DNA of 64,000 bases from Achatina immaculata. Lineage: Eukaryota > Mollusca > Gastropoda > Stylommatophora > Achatinidae. Shown here one piece after another: positions 45,206 to 56,250 of the stretch; the stretch's first letter is position 1, and every line of letters begins with the position of its first letter. Made by a program: the position numbers and the translations under genes. The notes under the pieces were generated by a model. It did no database searches and was not told the DNA's origin. It saw only the letters and a list, made by a program, of their open reading frames with translations. The stretch is from NCBI GenBank assembly GCA_009760885.1, contig CM019718.1, forward strand, positions 23,571,633 through 23,635,632, written 5' to 3'.

Positions 45206-45411
45206 GGAAATGAATGAATACATTCTTATTTAAAAAATATTTGCTCACGACTTTCGGTATGACCCTCGTAATTCAACTGGATATCGCTAAATGATACAAG
45301 ATTGATAGCTTCAATAACGAAATGAACAATATCATTACAGAATCACAAGACACAGAATCCTAGAATGAGGACAAGAAACCATAGACTTGTTACCATTTTG
45401 ATAAGGATCAT
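45206..45411. other. Spacer; inverted-repeat partner at 45240-45265
   Basis: ttgctcacgactttcggtat is the complement of the 43470-43497 segment. Confidence 0.6.
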
Positions 45412-46021
45412 TATTCTGACAATCTTACATTCTACGTCCTTCTCAGGGCTCGCATGGTAGTTCGACAAGTTTTCCAGTTTTCGGCGAGCTTTTCAACCTC
45501 ATCAAGGGATGTTATGCCCACTAATTTGTTCTCACTCTTAACAATGTCTTGTTGAGAGTTTCACATGGTCGACCTATTTTCTTTGGCTTGTTGTGTTCCA
45601 CTGGACAGCTTGTTTTGGTATTGTCTGATTGTTTCTTCTCATCACATGAACGATATATGTCCATCTCACTTTTCTGATCACCAACGAGACAGGCTGTTAT
45701 TCGCTTATCTGTCTTATCTCAGCGTTGTTCTTGAATTCGTTTCACGTTATACCGAATATTTTCCTTAGGCATTTATTTTCAGACAAGTCTAATTTCTTGT
45801 TTATTTCCTTTGCTTTTTTCCAGCTTTCACATGCATAAATGAGAGTGGCTATAACATTTGAATTGAATAATCTTAGCTTGGTTTTTGTCCTTATAACTTT
45901 TGAATGACATATATTCTCCAGATTCCTGAAGATCGAAGCTGCTTTTGCAATTCTAACTTCTGTTCTTATGTCACCATCCTGGTCTATGTAGCTGCCGAGG
46001 TATGCAATGTATTCTAACAAT
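45412..46021 (-). mobile_element. LINE B, 586 bp, with 12-bp imperfect TSD
   Basis: Flanks tattctgacaat (45412-45423) and tattctaacaat (46010-46021) differ at one base. The minus strand encodes a 92-codon frame (45742-46020), AYLGSYIDQDGDIRTEVRIA, then KAASIFRNLENICHSKVIRT, KTKLRLFNSNVIATLIYACE and NKCLRKIFGI. Further C-terminal blocks with frame breaks run to about 45424. The start (YLGSYID) lies just downstream of the RT active site, so the copy is 5' truncated. Confidence 0.9.
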
Positions 46022-46354
46022 ACAGAAACCTAATCGGCAACAATGCACAAACACTTACACGTTAATGAAAATGTACTTGCCTATATTATTTCTTGTTTGG
46101 AGTATCGGAACTTGTAACGATTTATGTGACAGACATTAACGATTGTAACAATGTTTATGACAACCACCGATAAAGACGAACGTCCGTATTGAAGAGCCGC
46201 GTTCAGTTCAGACCGAGGTGGGATTTTGCACCGCGCGGCACTGAATATTTCATTTCTTTCTTCTTTCAACTTTTCTCTCTCAACTTCTGTGACAAGCGCG
46301 ACTGGGGTTCTCCAATGGGCCAGAGACATTGTCCGATTTGACTGTCAATGAAAC
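46022..46354. other. No recognisable gene
   Basis: Unique-looking sequence. An 82-codon minus frame (46081-46329) shows no recognisable domain. Confidence 0.4.
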
Positions 46355-46464
46355 ACAGCTGGCATGCTAGCATCAGGTTCGGCAAACCATATCTGACCGC
46401 CATCATATACATCGGTACCCTCCAGTAACAAGCCTAGCTTTGGCTAACGGAGCAGGGATCGCTT

Positions 46465-47888
46465 TAGTTCCTATCAGTCAGTCAGTCAGTCTGTCAATCA
46501 TTCAGCCATTTGCATGTCCTTTGCGGAACTTTGCCTCCTTAACAGCACTCCTGTAGGCCTCTCGGTTGTAAGCAAGATGCCCTGCTGCTGGTGAGTCCAT
46601 TCGCAGATTATCAAGGATGTCTTGCAGCCATCTTCGCCTTGGTCTTCCTCTCTTTCTTTTTCCTGTTATGTACACTTCCAAGACGGTCTTTCTCTAAATT
46701 CTCATGACGTTTTAAATGTGTCCACAATATTTAAGTTTCCCCTCTTTAATCCTCTTTACTAGCAAACCTTCAATATTAAGTTCTTGTAGTATAGATATAT
46801 TTGTTCTTTTTTGTGTCCATAATATTTGAAGAACTCTTCTGTAGCATTTAACATTCAAAGGCATTTATGTGTTTCTCAGCTGTTTTGTTAAGTGTCAACG
46901 TCTCACAGACTTGCTATGGGAAAGATGGGAAATCTTATTTTTATAGTTCTGTCTGTTCCTCTCCATAGCTTTTTTAGTTGTTTTATTATCTGAAGAGCGA
47001 ATGATGTCAATCAATTTGCATACCTTGTCAGCTACATAGACCAGGATGGTGACACTAGAAAGGAAGTTAGGATCAGAATTGCAAAAGCAGCAGCAATCTT
47101 CAAGACTCTTGAGAACATATGGAATAAAAAAGTTATAAGCACAAAAACCAAGTTAAGACTATTCAATTCAAATGTAATATCCACCCTCATTTATGCATGC
47201 GAAAGCTGGAAAACAACTAAAGAAAAGAAATTAGACTCTTTTGAAAACAAATGCCTAAGGAAAATACTCGGCATCAAGTGGAATGAATTCAAGAACAATG
47301 CAGAGATAAGACAGATGACTGAACAACAACCAGTCTCATGGGTGATCAGGAAAAGGAGATGGACATATGTTGGTCACTTGATGAGAAGAAATGATCAGAG
47401 AATCCCAAAACAAGCTATCAAGTGGAACACAACAGGCCGAAGAAAAAGAGGCAGACCGCGTGAAACTCTGAAGAGGACGTTATAAAGAGAAGCCAAATTA
47501 ACAGGCATAAAATCCTTTGATGAGGTTGAACGACTCGCCGAAGACAGGAAAAATTGCGAACTACTTTGTGAGCCCTATGTGACGTTTAACGGCACGGGAA
47601 GGATATAAGATATAAGATAAGATAAGAATGATGTCCTCCTTTTAATATCTTTCATTGAATCTCCGTTATTTGTTAGTAATGATCCAAGATATTAAAAACT
47701 CTCCACCTCTTCCAGTTTTTCCTCATTTGGTACATATTTCAACTGTCTTATTTGTTTTGCCAACTGTTATTAATTTATTTTTCTTCTCATTAAGATAGAG
47801 GTTTTGCTCTTCATTATTCTTACGGACTGATATAATTAGTTTTTCCACTCCTTTTTGTGTTGTGGACGGTAATACTGATAGCTCCCAT
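46465..47888 (-). mobile_element. LINE A inserted in S1, itself interrupted by LINE B
   Basis: Imperfect 10-bp target repeats tagttcctat (46465-46474) and tagctcccat (47879-47888) flank it. The LINE A 3' end with (CAGT)n tail is at the left (46475-46700), the truncated 5' end at 47878. Minus-strand coding blocks match the 44.3-kb copy (RRGRPR-type end, KNNEEQNLYLNEKKNKL at 47790-47860). Net LINE A length after removing LINE B is about 777 bp, close to the 782-bp copy at 50371-51152. Confidence 0.93.
46999..47635 (+). mobile_element. LINE B inserted in LINE A, perfect 10-bp TSD
   Basis: gaatgatgtc flanks the insertion at 46999-47008 and 47626-47635. The 617-bp interior (47009-47625) encodes AYLVSYIDQDGDTRKEVRIR, IAKAAAIFKTLENIWNKKVI, LIYACESWKTT, NKCLRKILGIKWNEFKNNAE, RRWTYVGHLMRRNDQRIPKQ and RGRPRETLKRTL, followed by a stop and the tail ggatataagatataagataa. 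It is opposite in orientation to the LINE A host. Confidence 0.95.
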
Positions 47889-48183
47889 GGCCGTGCTAAA
47901 GAAGCTTTGTACAACCCCTTGTCTTGTAGGTCGTCTCAGCGACTACAAAACACAGCATAACCCACGCCCACTCTGATACGATGCTGCACCTCAACACCTT
48001 CACCACACCGGCAGCAAAGACCACCAGCTCGCAGTTAGAGACAAGACAAGACAAGACATAACAGACGGTTCCCAAGTCAAAATGGTTTCTAATTCATCTA
48101 ATGCAGGATATTAACAGAGTAACAGAGTACTACATATTTTCCCTGCTATATTCCGTGGCCAAGGAAAAGAGGTTAGGCATGAA

Positions 48184-48385
48184 ATAATAATTCCTGGGCG
48201 ATTAAAGTAACTTTACTAAAAATAGAAATCATTCAAAACTTACCTTCCCTTCAGTAGAAAACTATTTTCTTTTAAATTATAAAAATAATAATTCCTGGGC
48301 GATTAAAGTAACTTTACTAAAAATAGAAATCATTCAAAACTTACCTTCCCTTCAGTAGAAAACTATTTTCTTTTAAATTATAAAA
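48184..48385. repeat. 101-bp exact tandem duplication
   Basis: ataataattcctgggcgatt starts at 48184 and again at 48285. The two 101-bp copies appear identical, so the duplication is recent. Confidence 0.95.
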
Positions 48386-48609
48386 GCAGCAAATGTAATG
48401 AAAATAAATACAACAATTTACAATGTGCTGAAACACCAGATGTTCTAAATTTTAATAAATTCTGTCCCAGTGTACGACATTAAAACTTCCCGCATACCAC
48501 GTGAGAACTTCCCTGTACCACCTGAAAGTCTCTCTTCTCAGCATCACCCCCATCCCGCCCCATACCCCACAACCAACTGAAAAATTCCCAGGTGACACAT
48601 TAAAAACTT
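48386..48609. other. Unique sequence before the 22-bp array
   Basis: Nothing recognisable beyond early diverged copies of cttcccgcataccacgtgag-type units. Confidence 0.5.
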
Positions 48610-48860
48610 CACTAGTGCCACTTGAAAACTTCTGTCGTATGGCCTAAAAACTTCTCCCGTATGACCTGAAAACTTCTCCCGTATGGCCTGAAAACTTCTC
48701 CCGTATGGCCTGAAAACTTCTCCCGTATGACCTGAAAACTTCTCCAGTATGACCTGAAAACTTCTCCCGTATGGCCTGAAAACTTCTCCCGTACTACCTG
48801 AAAACTTCTCCCGTATGACCTGAAAACTTCTCCCGTACTACCTGAAAACTTCCCTCTTAT
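48610..48860. repeat. 22-bp minisatellite, about 11 copies
   Basis: Unit cctgaaaacttctcccgtat plus gg or ga. A minus-strand Phe/Arg/Glu-rich frame (48612-48926) is a repeat translation. Confidence 0.95.
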
Positions 48861-49785
48861 TGAACAGCATTTCCATTTTGACCGAAATGCGGGAACAGCG
48901 TGGACATCTGCCACATACAACCACAAGCAATATCAAACCTACAGCTGCGCTACCGGACTGTCACAGGCAAGTCTTCTCGGCCGACATTCTTCTTGAAGGA
49001 TAAGTCAATATTGACTTTCTTTAATGCCCTCACTTGGTGTATCTCCTAGATCAAACATCTTCAGTCGATTTTAAACAATATCACATTGGGATCATCAGTC
49101 TGCATTCGAAGCTTTTGCTGAAATCAGCAGCTGATCGTCTGGTCTGTGTTTTGTTTCCTTTCATCTGTTGTCCCTTGTTTACAAAGATATTAGGTGACAG
49201 AGGCGATTGGTTTTACTACAACACGAGATGATTAAAATCGCATACGATGTGCTCCCAATAAAACTGTCAACCATTTCATGATTAATTCTTCTTCTGATTT
49301 GGAGATGTTGAAGGTTTTAACATTGTTAGCTTCTCTGCATTTACTTAATAAGAGAGATAAGAGAGACAAGGCATTTTGCTTGCTGCCCGTTTATCTTCCA
49401 AGAAGAACAATGAAAGAGCGAAGTGTTTAATTTTTCATCTATTTTTCGTATTTGTTTATCTATTATTTTGCTTTTGTATAAGTGTTCTTTGAAAAAAAAA
49501 TGCATCTGCTGAAACACTGGATTGCTGTATATTCTTCATTTATACGTCCTCATTTTTCTGCACGTTTTCCTCACTTTCTATCGCTTCGAAAAAAAAAAGA
49601 ACCATACAGCTATGTATACCTTTAATGCATTACTCAGAGAAATGTTTCTCTTTCTTCTGTATTACGAGATATTTCTTGGCTTTTAAGGGACTTTTCTATA
49701 GGGGAAACATCATGGAAGATATTTACCACACCAATATAACTGACCGATTTCAAACAGGGTGATCTTTAAATAGTAAGTTCTGTAT
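48861..49785. other. No recognisable gene
   Basis: Unique-looking sequence of about 0.9 kb. Confidence 0.45.
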
Positions 49786-50068
49786 CACGGATGGCCAACC
49801 CGCGAGTCAAATGTGGTTCTTTGGCATACAATATACGCCTGGCAGAAGTAGGATGACTAAAACTTTTTTTTCACACCACACATAAGATAAAAAAATTAAA
49901 TCATTTTTACTTCCAAGGTATAAACTTAAGATTCCATTCAACAACCCAGGCCCCAGGCTATCCCACAGCCCATCCCCTCTCTTTCTTTCCGCTCTCCTGG
50001 TGCCTACTTGCGGCTCTTAAACTTCTAAAGTTAATCGCTTGTGGCCCTTACACCAAACAAATCTGAAC
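49786..50068. mobile_element. Possible non-autonomous hAT remnant
   Basis: Near 49792 the phrase ggatggccaacccgcgagtc followed by aaatgtggttctttggca, and near 50010 ttgcggctcttaaacttcta followed by atcgcttgtggccctta, both resemble terminal sequences of hAT elements. No transposase or target duplication was confirmed. Confidence 0.4.
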
Positions 50069-50355
50069 CCACCCCACCCCCACCCCCGGCCTGGTCTTCA
50101 CACATGAAGGCTTGAAATATATTTTTAAAATCATCTCTCGCTTGATCTCATTCTCTTGGACTTTTTTTCTTCTCGAGTTATGTAAAAGTCTGCAGTCAGA
50201 AAGTAACAGCATTGCAAGAACTAAAACAATGGACTTAATATGATGGAAAGATTTGTTGGAGAAGGCTAGAGCCTGTCTGGTAGGAAGTGGACTATGCTTT
50301 GCACATACCGAAGCGCAACACCATGAGAAACATTTATAGGTAAAAATAAAATACC
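50069..50355. other. No recognisable gene
   Basis: Short unique stretch upstream of the LINE A insertion. Confidence 0.45.
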
Positions 50356-51167
50356 GACTGATATATTGTACAATACCAGAGATTAGATATGCTGATGACA
50401 CAGTATTACTGTCCACAACACAAAAAGGAATGGAAAAACTAATTATGTCAGTCCGTGAGAACAGCGAAGAGCAAAACCTCCATCTTAATGCGAAGAAAAC
50501 TAAATTGATGACAACTGAAAAAAACAAACAAGGCATCTAAAATATATATCAATGAGGAAAAGTTCGAAGAGGTGGAGTGTTGTGAGTATCTTGGATCACT
50601 ACAACTAAAAATGGAGATACAATGAGGAATATTTAAAGGAGGACATCTATTGCTCTTCAGAAAACAACCGAAAAAACTGTGGAGAGAAACAGGCAAAACT
50701 ACAAAATAATATTTTTAAGATGCATCTTTCCCATCTCAACATATACCTGTGAAACCTAGACACATAATAAAACAGCTGAGAAACACATAAATGCCTTTGA
50801 ATGTAAATGTACAGGAGAGGCCGTCAAATATCGCAGGCACAAAAAGAGAATAAATATATCCATACCACAATAACTTAATATTGAAGATAGTTGTCTAGTA
50901 AGGAAGATGAAATAGAGAAAATGTAAATATTTTGGACACATTAAACGTCATAATAATCTAGAGAAGACCATTTTGGAAGGGTACATAATGGGAAAAAGAA
51001 AGAGAGGAAGACCAAGGGGAAGATGGCTGCAAGACATCGTTGATGATCTGCAAATGGAGGCATCAGCAGCAGGCCATCTTACTTACAAACGATAGAGGGG
51101 AGCTGTTAGGGAAGCAAAGTTCCGCAAGGGACATACAAATAAATGACTGACTGACTGATATATTGTA
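50356..51167 (+). mobile_element. LINE A, 782 bp, with 15-bp TSD
   Basis: gactgatatattgta occurs at 50356-50370 and 51153-51167; part of the right copy merges with the (TGAC)n tail. The interior starts just before RYADDTVLLS (YADD near 50393). It continues KGMEKLIMSVRENSEEQNLH, NAKKTKLMTT and, with several frameshifts, FGHIKRHNNLEKTILEGYIM, GKRKRGRPRGRWLQDIVDDL, QMEASAAGHLTYKR and AVREAKFRKG, to the tail aataaatgactgactgactg. This is the most complete LINE A C-terminus here. It is dead because of frameshifts. Confidence 0.93.
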
Positions 51168-52141
51168 GATATTTTGTTCTTTACAAAAATGGACTTTAAA
51201 TATGTGAATTCTTTCACGGGTTTTTTTTTTTGGTTGAGGTTGTCTTTTTTCTTTTTTTTTGTAAACCAAATGTTTCTAAGGAAATTTGATGGGAAAATTA
51301 ACATATCATTGGAGTAATATTTCTAAAGAAATTGAAGAGCATCCTAATGTTGAAGGCCGAACACGTACGGATATGCCCCGAGTGTACTGAAGCAGCTCAC
51401 CAGGAACAGCAGCAGATTTGTCTGTTTTTCAGGTTTCCAGTTGAAAAGAAGAACTATTATGGGAAATACTGTGCTGGATTCGCCGAGCATATTTTTAGTT
51501 GGGCGTCTTCTTTCATACATGGCCCTTTTACAATTTCGTTGTCCTTTTCAGCAGAGTCAACAAACCACCGCTTATCTTGCGAGGCTCAGTGTCTTTCTTC
51601 TTGCAGCTTCCACCTTTATGTGTTTGTCCTGCTTTATTGGGGTATTCGTTAAGCCAGTGTTGTGCCTTGATGAGTACGATGACTCTGATATGTGATAACC
51701 ACTTACTAGCTCACTGAAAATTACATGGATCCAAATATACAACTTGACATCACCAAAAAATATCGGACTTAAAGTCCTCAAAAATCTCAATATTTCACAT
51801 TTCTTCTGTTACAAACTAGTTCTAACAACTCGAAGCTGCATCAAAACTGTACACACTGGATCCATGAGGAAGAAAAGAAACTAACAGTTCACATCCTAGC
51901 ATCCTATCTGAAACATCTTATTCAGTCAACCTCTACATAATGAAATTACAATCATAATGCCTCTCCAGCTACCAATCAATCTAATCCTGATCCTAAACCT
52001 TTTTCTACGTAAGAGTTTGGTCCTTAAATATCAACCACAATTCATTATTCCTAAATCTTCCCGAAGTTTCTATCACCCAGCCCGTGGTTCTACCTGTTCA
52101 CGACCTTCATCTCGAAAAATAACTTTTCTATTATTAACATG
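51168..52141. other. No recognisable gene
   Basis: Frames of 70-106 codons at 51332-51790 on both strands overlap one another. None shows a recognisable domain. Confidence 0.4.
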
Positions 52142-52475
52142 TCAAGGCTCATTCATTCATTCATTCATTCATTTGCATGTCCCTTGTGTAACTTTCCCTC
52201 CCTAACAGTACTCCTGTAGGCCTCTCGGTTCTGAGCAAGATGGCCTGCTTCTGATGCCTCCATTTGCAGATCATCAACGACGTTTTGCAACTATCTTCGC
52301 CTTGGTCTTCCTCTCTTTCTTTTTCCCATTATGTACCAAGACGGTCTTCTCTAGATTATAATGACGTTTAATGGGTCAAAAATATTTAAGTTTTCTCTCT
52401 TTAATACTCTTAACTAGCCAGCTTTCTTCAATATTAAGTTCTTGTAGTATAGATATATTTGTTTATATCAAGGCT
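52142..52475 (-). mobile_element. LINE A 3' end, 318 bp, with 8-bp TSD
   Basis: tcaaggct at 52142-52149 and 52468-52475 flanks the insertion. A (CATT)n tail is at the left, then gcatgtcccttgtgtaactt, gcagatcatcaacgacgttt and taaggtcttc-type blocks as in other LINE A copies, up to gtatagatatatttgttt. Minus orientation. Confidence 0.92.
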
Positions 52476-52869
52476 AAATTCATAAAAAATCTCCTGGAGT
52501 TTAACGTCTCAACCTTGACCTTTTGATTGCACTCTATTACAACAAAAAATACCGAGGGCTTTAAATCAAATGATCAAAATATTAAAACACCCCGGAATAT
52601 ATCTATTTTATGACAATCCAAGCACTGCAACAGTACATTTTCCAGTATACTGTTATAGCACTAGCTCGCTCGGGGGCCTAAAAGAAACTAACCCTAGCCC
52701 TAAGACTAACTGTGACCCTAACCCCACATCGCAACCCTGACCCCATCCGTAACCCCAAAGACTGACTCTAAACCCTGTCCTGGGAGATCACATATCATTT
52801 ATAAAGTATCCATACACCATCACAAACATTAAAGGCGTTTTTCTCACTTTCTTTGTTGTACTCTGTACG
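52476..52869. other. Unique; telomere-like variant motifs at 52688-52765
   Basis: Imperfect ctaaccctagccctaagac- and tgaccctaaccccacat-type units form a ~75-bp block resembling degenerate TTAGGG repeats on the minus strand. No gene is seen. Confidence 0.5.
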
Positions 52870-53155
52870 TTTCTGTGGCCCAAGCTCTTATGGCCGTTTT
52901 TCTGTGTTTTTGTGGCCCCAGCTCTTATGACAGGTTTTGTAAGTTTCTATGTCCCAGCCCTTATGACAGGTTTTGTAAGTTTCTATGTCCCAGCCCTTAT
53001 GACAGGTTTTGTAAGTTTCTATGTCCCAGCCCTTATGACAGGTTTTATAAGTTTCTATGTCCCAGCTCTTATGGCGGGTTTTGTAAGTTTCTATGTCCCA
53101 GCTCTTATGACAGGTTTTGTAAGTTTCTGTGTCCCAGCTCTTATGGCGGGTTTAA
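52870..53155 (+). repeat. 36-bp minisatellite, about 8 copies, forward orientation
   Basis: The unit contains cttatgacaggttttgtaag followed by tttctatgtcccagcc. The same unit in reverse orientation forms the 57990-58815 array. Confidence 0.96.
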
Positions 53156-53301
53156 CATATAGAAAAATGGGTTAACGCTGAACAAGTTGTATGGGGCAAA
53201 GTAAATTTTATTTCTTTTCTGTATTCCTCATTTTTGTTCATAATTTCTTATAATTCCGTGGGGAAATTTACAAAGATAAGTTAATACATTATATAGTGAG
53301 T

Positions 53302-53364
53302 AGTCTTAATGTTAGGGAGGCCAAGTTCCGCAAGGGACATGCAAATGAATGAATGAGTCTTAAT
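53302..53364 (+). mobile_element. 45-bp LINE A terminal insertion with 9-bp TSD
   Basis: agtcttaat at 53302-53310 and 53356-53364 brackets only gttagggaggccaagttccg, caagggacatgcaaatgaat and the gaatg tail. This is the extreme 3' end of LINE A, an extraordinarily short but target-duplicated insertion. Confidence 0.88.
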
Positions 53365-54640
53365 TAATTATATTTCGATGCTAGTAACTAATAAAAGAAT
53401 GTATTTTAAAGTTAGTCTGCTTCTAATTGTAAAAAAAAAAACAACCTTTTACGAATGATAATAAGAAGTATAACTTTCAGCATCATTGATGAGGACTGTC
53501 CTTAGGTCATGCAGTTTCTGTGCATTTTATAGACATCTTTCAGTAACGTCACCCGACTTATCGAAGTGTTGCCTTCTGACTGTTCCGTCTATGACCAGCA
53601 GTTGGAGCGTTCAGTCCAGGCATCTGAATACACCAAAGTGAAATTATTGGTGCTTTTGACTGTCTGCTTACCTAACACCTCAACTGGTAACGCATTTTAG
53701 TCGAAATTCTAATTCCATTTTTCTCTAATTGTAGACATGCCCTCACTGATCCAAAAGACACGCCCGTTTACCTTAGCGGTCCATCAACAATGTTCACACG
53801 ATTACGGTTACTGAAGCATTGGATCGGTTTCATTTAACTGCGCCCATGGGGGGATCTCTCGTTGTTTACTATATATTAGATAATTAAATCCGAGGGTGAC
53901 TACAATAAAAGAAATCGATATTGCCACTTTACGGAAGCATGAGCTGGGCGGGACAGCAGATAGTGTTTACATTAGGAATTTGTCAGTCTCCGGGCCAACA
54001 GATTGAAGGAACAGTGGCACAGACAAGCAGACACGGAGACAGACAAAGATGTTTCCCTGACAATGCATTACAATATTTTAAATCAAAACATCAAAAGTAC
54101 GTTATATTTACATGTTCTTGATACGTCTTCTAAAGAGAAAATGTCTTTGTTTTCTCTACGTCCTTGTCGCGCACTGAAGGATCTGCAAGTCTTCTTCTTC
54201 ATCATGGTGCGCCCTTGAAAGGGAGTTGGTTGTGCCGCTGTTGCGCGCGTTTTGGTCCAACACGTCTGACTCGTCTCGGAGTATTTTTAGGACCGGGTTG
54301 GGCTTTCTACTGCAATCTCTATTCATTTGGCCAGATAGCTATCCGTTTACAGGGGAAGGAGGTAGAATAAACTCGAGAGCGAACTATGGCTCGCTCAATC
54401 TGCGTGGGGCGTCTTCGCCCTCTATCTGTAGGTCAGTGAGTGATTGTATTTTAAAACATGATAAGGTCTAATTACACCGCGAAACTGTACGCGATAGAGA
54501 TAATTGTTTCCAGTTTCCTTCGAACCACGTTCTTCGCCATAATATTGTGGACGAGGCACGCTTAGATCGATGGGTGTACGACGTTGACTGAAGCGTCATC
54601 GTCCGCGTGATTGGTAGTCGGTTTCGGAAAGATATATATA
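53365..54640. other. No recognisable gene
   Basis: About 1.3 kb of unique sequence. Frames up to 81 codons near 54164-54471 lack a recognisable domain. Confidence 0.45.
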
Positions 54641-54755
54641 TATATATTGAAAGACTCGCCGAAGACAGGAAAAATTGGCGAACTATTGGCGAGCCCTATA
54701 TGACGTTTAACTGCACGGGAAGGATATAAGATATATATATATATATATATATATA
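54625..54755 (+). mobile_element. LINE B 3' end (~90 bp) flanked by (TA)n
   Basis: gaaagactcgccgaagacag, gaaaaattggcgaactattg, gccctatatgacgtttaact and aggatataagatatatatat. It begins straight after a (TA)n tract (54631-54647) and ends in a longer one (54733-54755), so either it entered a TA tract or its GATA-like tail seeded the right-hand tract. Confidence 0.88.
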
Positions 54756-55799
54756 TTGGCTGGCATTCAGTGTAGATAGAGAAATGACCGGGCGATGTCC
54801 TGTGTAGTTGTGCCTATGGATGTGCCGTAAATTCCTTTGTATTATGGTGATAGTTGGCTATATTCTGCCCGTGCCAACCTCATGTGGTGTAGATTATATA
54901 GTTGTGCAGTAAGCTGTGATGTAGGTTTCTGTATTTACGTATCGCTATGGAAATTCTTTGTGTATGATTTCAGTGTGATTTATAAGTATACTGGATGGGC
55001 AACATGTTTGATTAGTTATTACTCCTTCATGTAGATTGATCTTGTGCTGCAGGAACGCGGTTATATAGAGGTGTGCCATGACAGCGGTAGCTGGGTGGAA
55101 TAAGAGCCGTTGCACATTAGATTCGTAGTGTAGGCTAATTGTAGAGTCAAAAGAGCCCTGGACCCTAGATCCATCAGGTTTTCAATAATACAACATAACA
55201 AGTCATTATCATATTATACCGTCCTTAATTACCATTATAATGACACTTGCCTTGATGTCATGCTGATGTTAATGTTAGTTGTATGTGTTGCTGTGGCGTA
55301 TGGGGAAATTAAAAATGCTGTGTCCTTCATTTCTGACTTGGTGATGTGTGCTGCAAGTCAGTGTGTTGTGTACTGATTAAATGCTCAGGATTTATGCATA
55401 ATTAGCATAAAAATATAACAAGAAGGGGAGGACATGGACTGGCAGTCATGATGGGGGGAGCTAGATTGGCCCCGAGTACGGTGGTGCATTGCTGTAACCA
55501 TCCTGAGGAAATATATTCCTCCCAATAATTATAATGCAAACTTGCACCAACAAGTTTTATAATATACTGGTTCACAAAAATATGAAGCTTCTTCGAGTGT
55601 AGAAGGTTTAACTGTCATCACGTACTTAAGTTTACATTACTTAACTTTAAAGATTTTGACTGTCGTTGAGCTACGGCACTGTGAAAAGATAAGACAATGT
55701 TTGTGCGATGATTGGTTCCTAAAATGTTTTTTTTATTTGCTTTATTAAAACATTCCCAGAGAAGCTGGGGAGTGACAGCTTTATGTCATATCATTTTTT
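54756..55799. other. No recognisable gene
   Basis: About 1 kb of unique sequence directly left of the foldback-like element. Confidence 0.45.
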
Positions 55800-55804
55800 T
55801 TCCA

Positions 55805-56250
55805 TGACCTGGCGGGTACATCACATTTTTCTTCCATGACCTGGCGGGTGCATCACATTTTTCTTCCAATACCTGGCGGGTGCATCACATTTTTTCTTCC
55901 AGAACTTGGCGGGTACATCACATTTCTCTTCCAATACCTGGCGGGTGCATCACATTTTTTCTTCCAGAACTTGGCGGGTACATCACATTTCTCTTCCAAT
56001 ACCTGGCGGGTACATCATATTTCTCTTCCAATACCTGGCGAGTACATCACATTTTTCTTCCAATACCTGGCGAGTACATCACATTTTTCTTCCAATACCT
56101 GGCGAGTACATCACATTTTTCTTCCAATACCTGGCGGGTACATCACATTTTTCTTCCAATACCTGGCGAGTACATCACATTTTTCTTCCAATACCTGGCG
56201 GGTACATCACATTTTTTCTTCCAGAACTTGGCGGGTGCATCACATTTTTA
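55805..56250 (+). repeat. 32-bp array, left arm, about 14 copies
   Basis: The unit contains catcacatttttcttccaat followed by acctggcgggta. Variants include aacttggcggg and gcgagta. Phe/Ser/His/Trp-rich frames are repeat translations. Confidence 0.96.

Larger units (their letters stand above)
46355..48060 (+). repeat. SINE-like repeat S1, copy 5, split by LINE insertions
   Basis: The left part (46355-46474) has gctggcatgctagcatcagg, taacaagcctagctttggct and cagggatcgctttagttcct. The right part resumes at 47879 with tagctcccatggccgtgcta, tttgtacaaccccttgtctt and cagcataacccacgcccact, and ends (47990-48060) caccggcagcaaagacca and gagacaagacaagacaagac. Joined end to end they match the uninterrupted 3.4-kb copy. 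Confidence 0.92.

Noticed and set aside
51332..51717. Membrane protein exon (hydrophobic frames of 72-106 codons)
   Set aside because: Three overlapping frames plus a minus frame are open, none has a recognisable domain or splice pattern.
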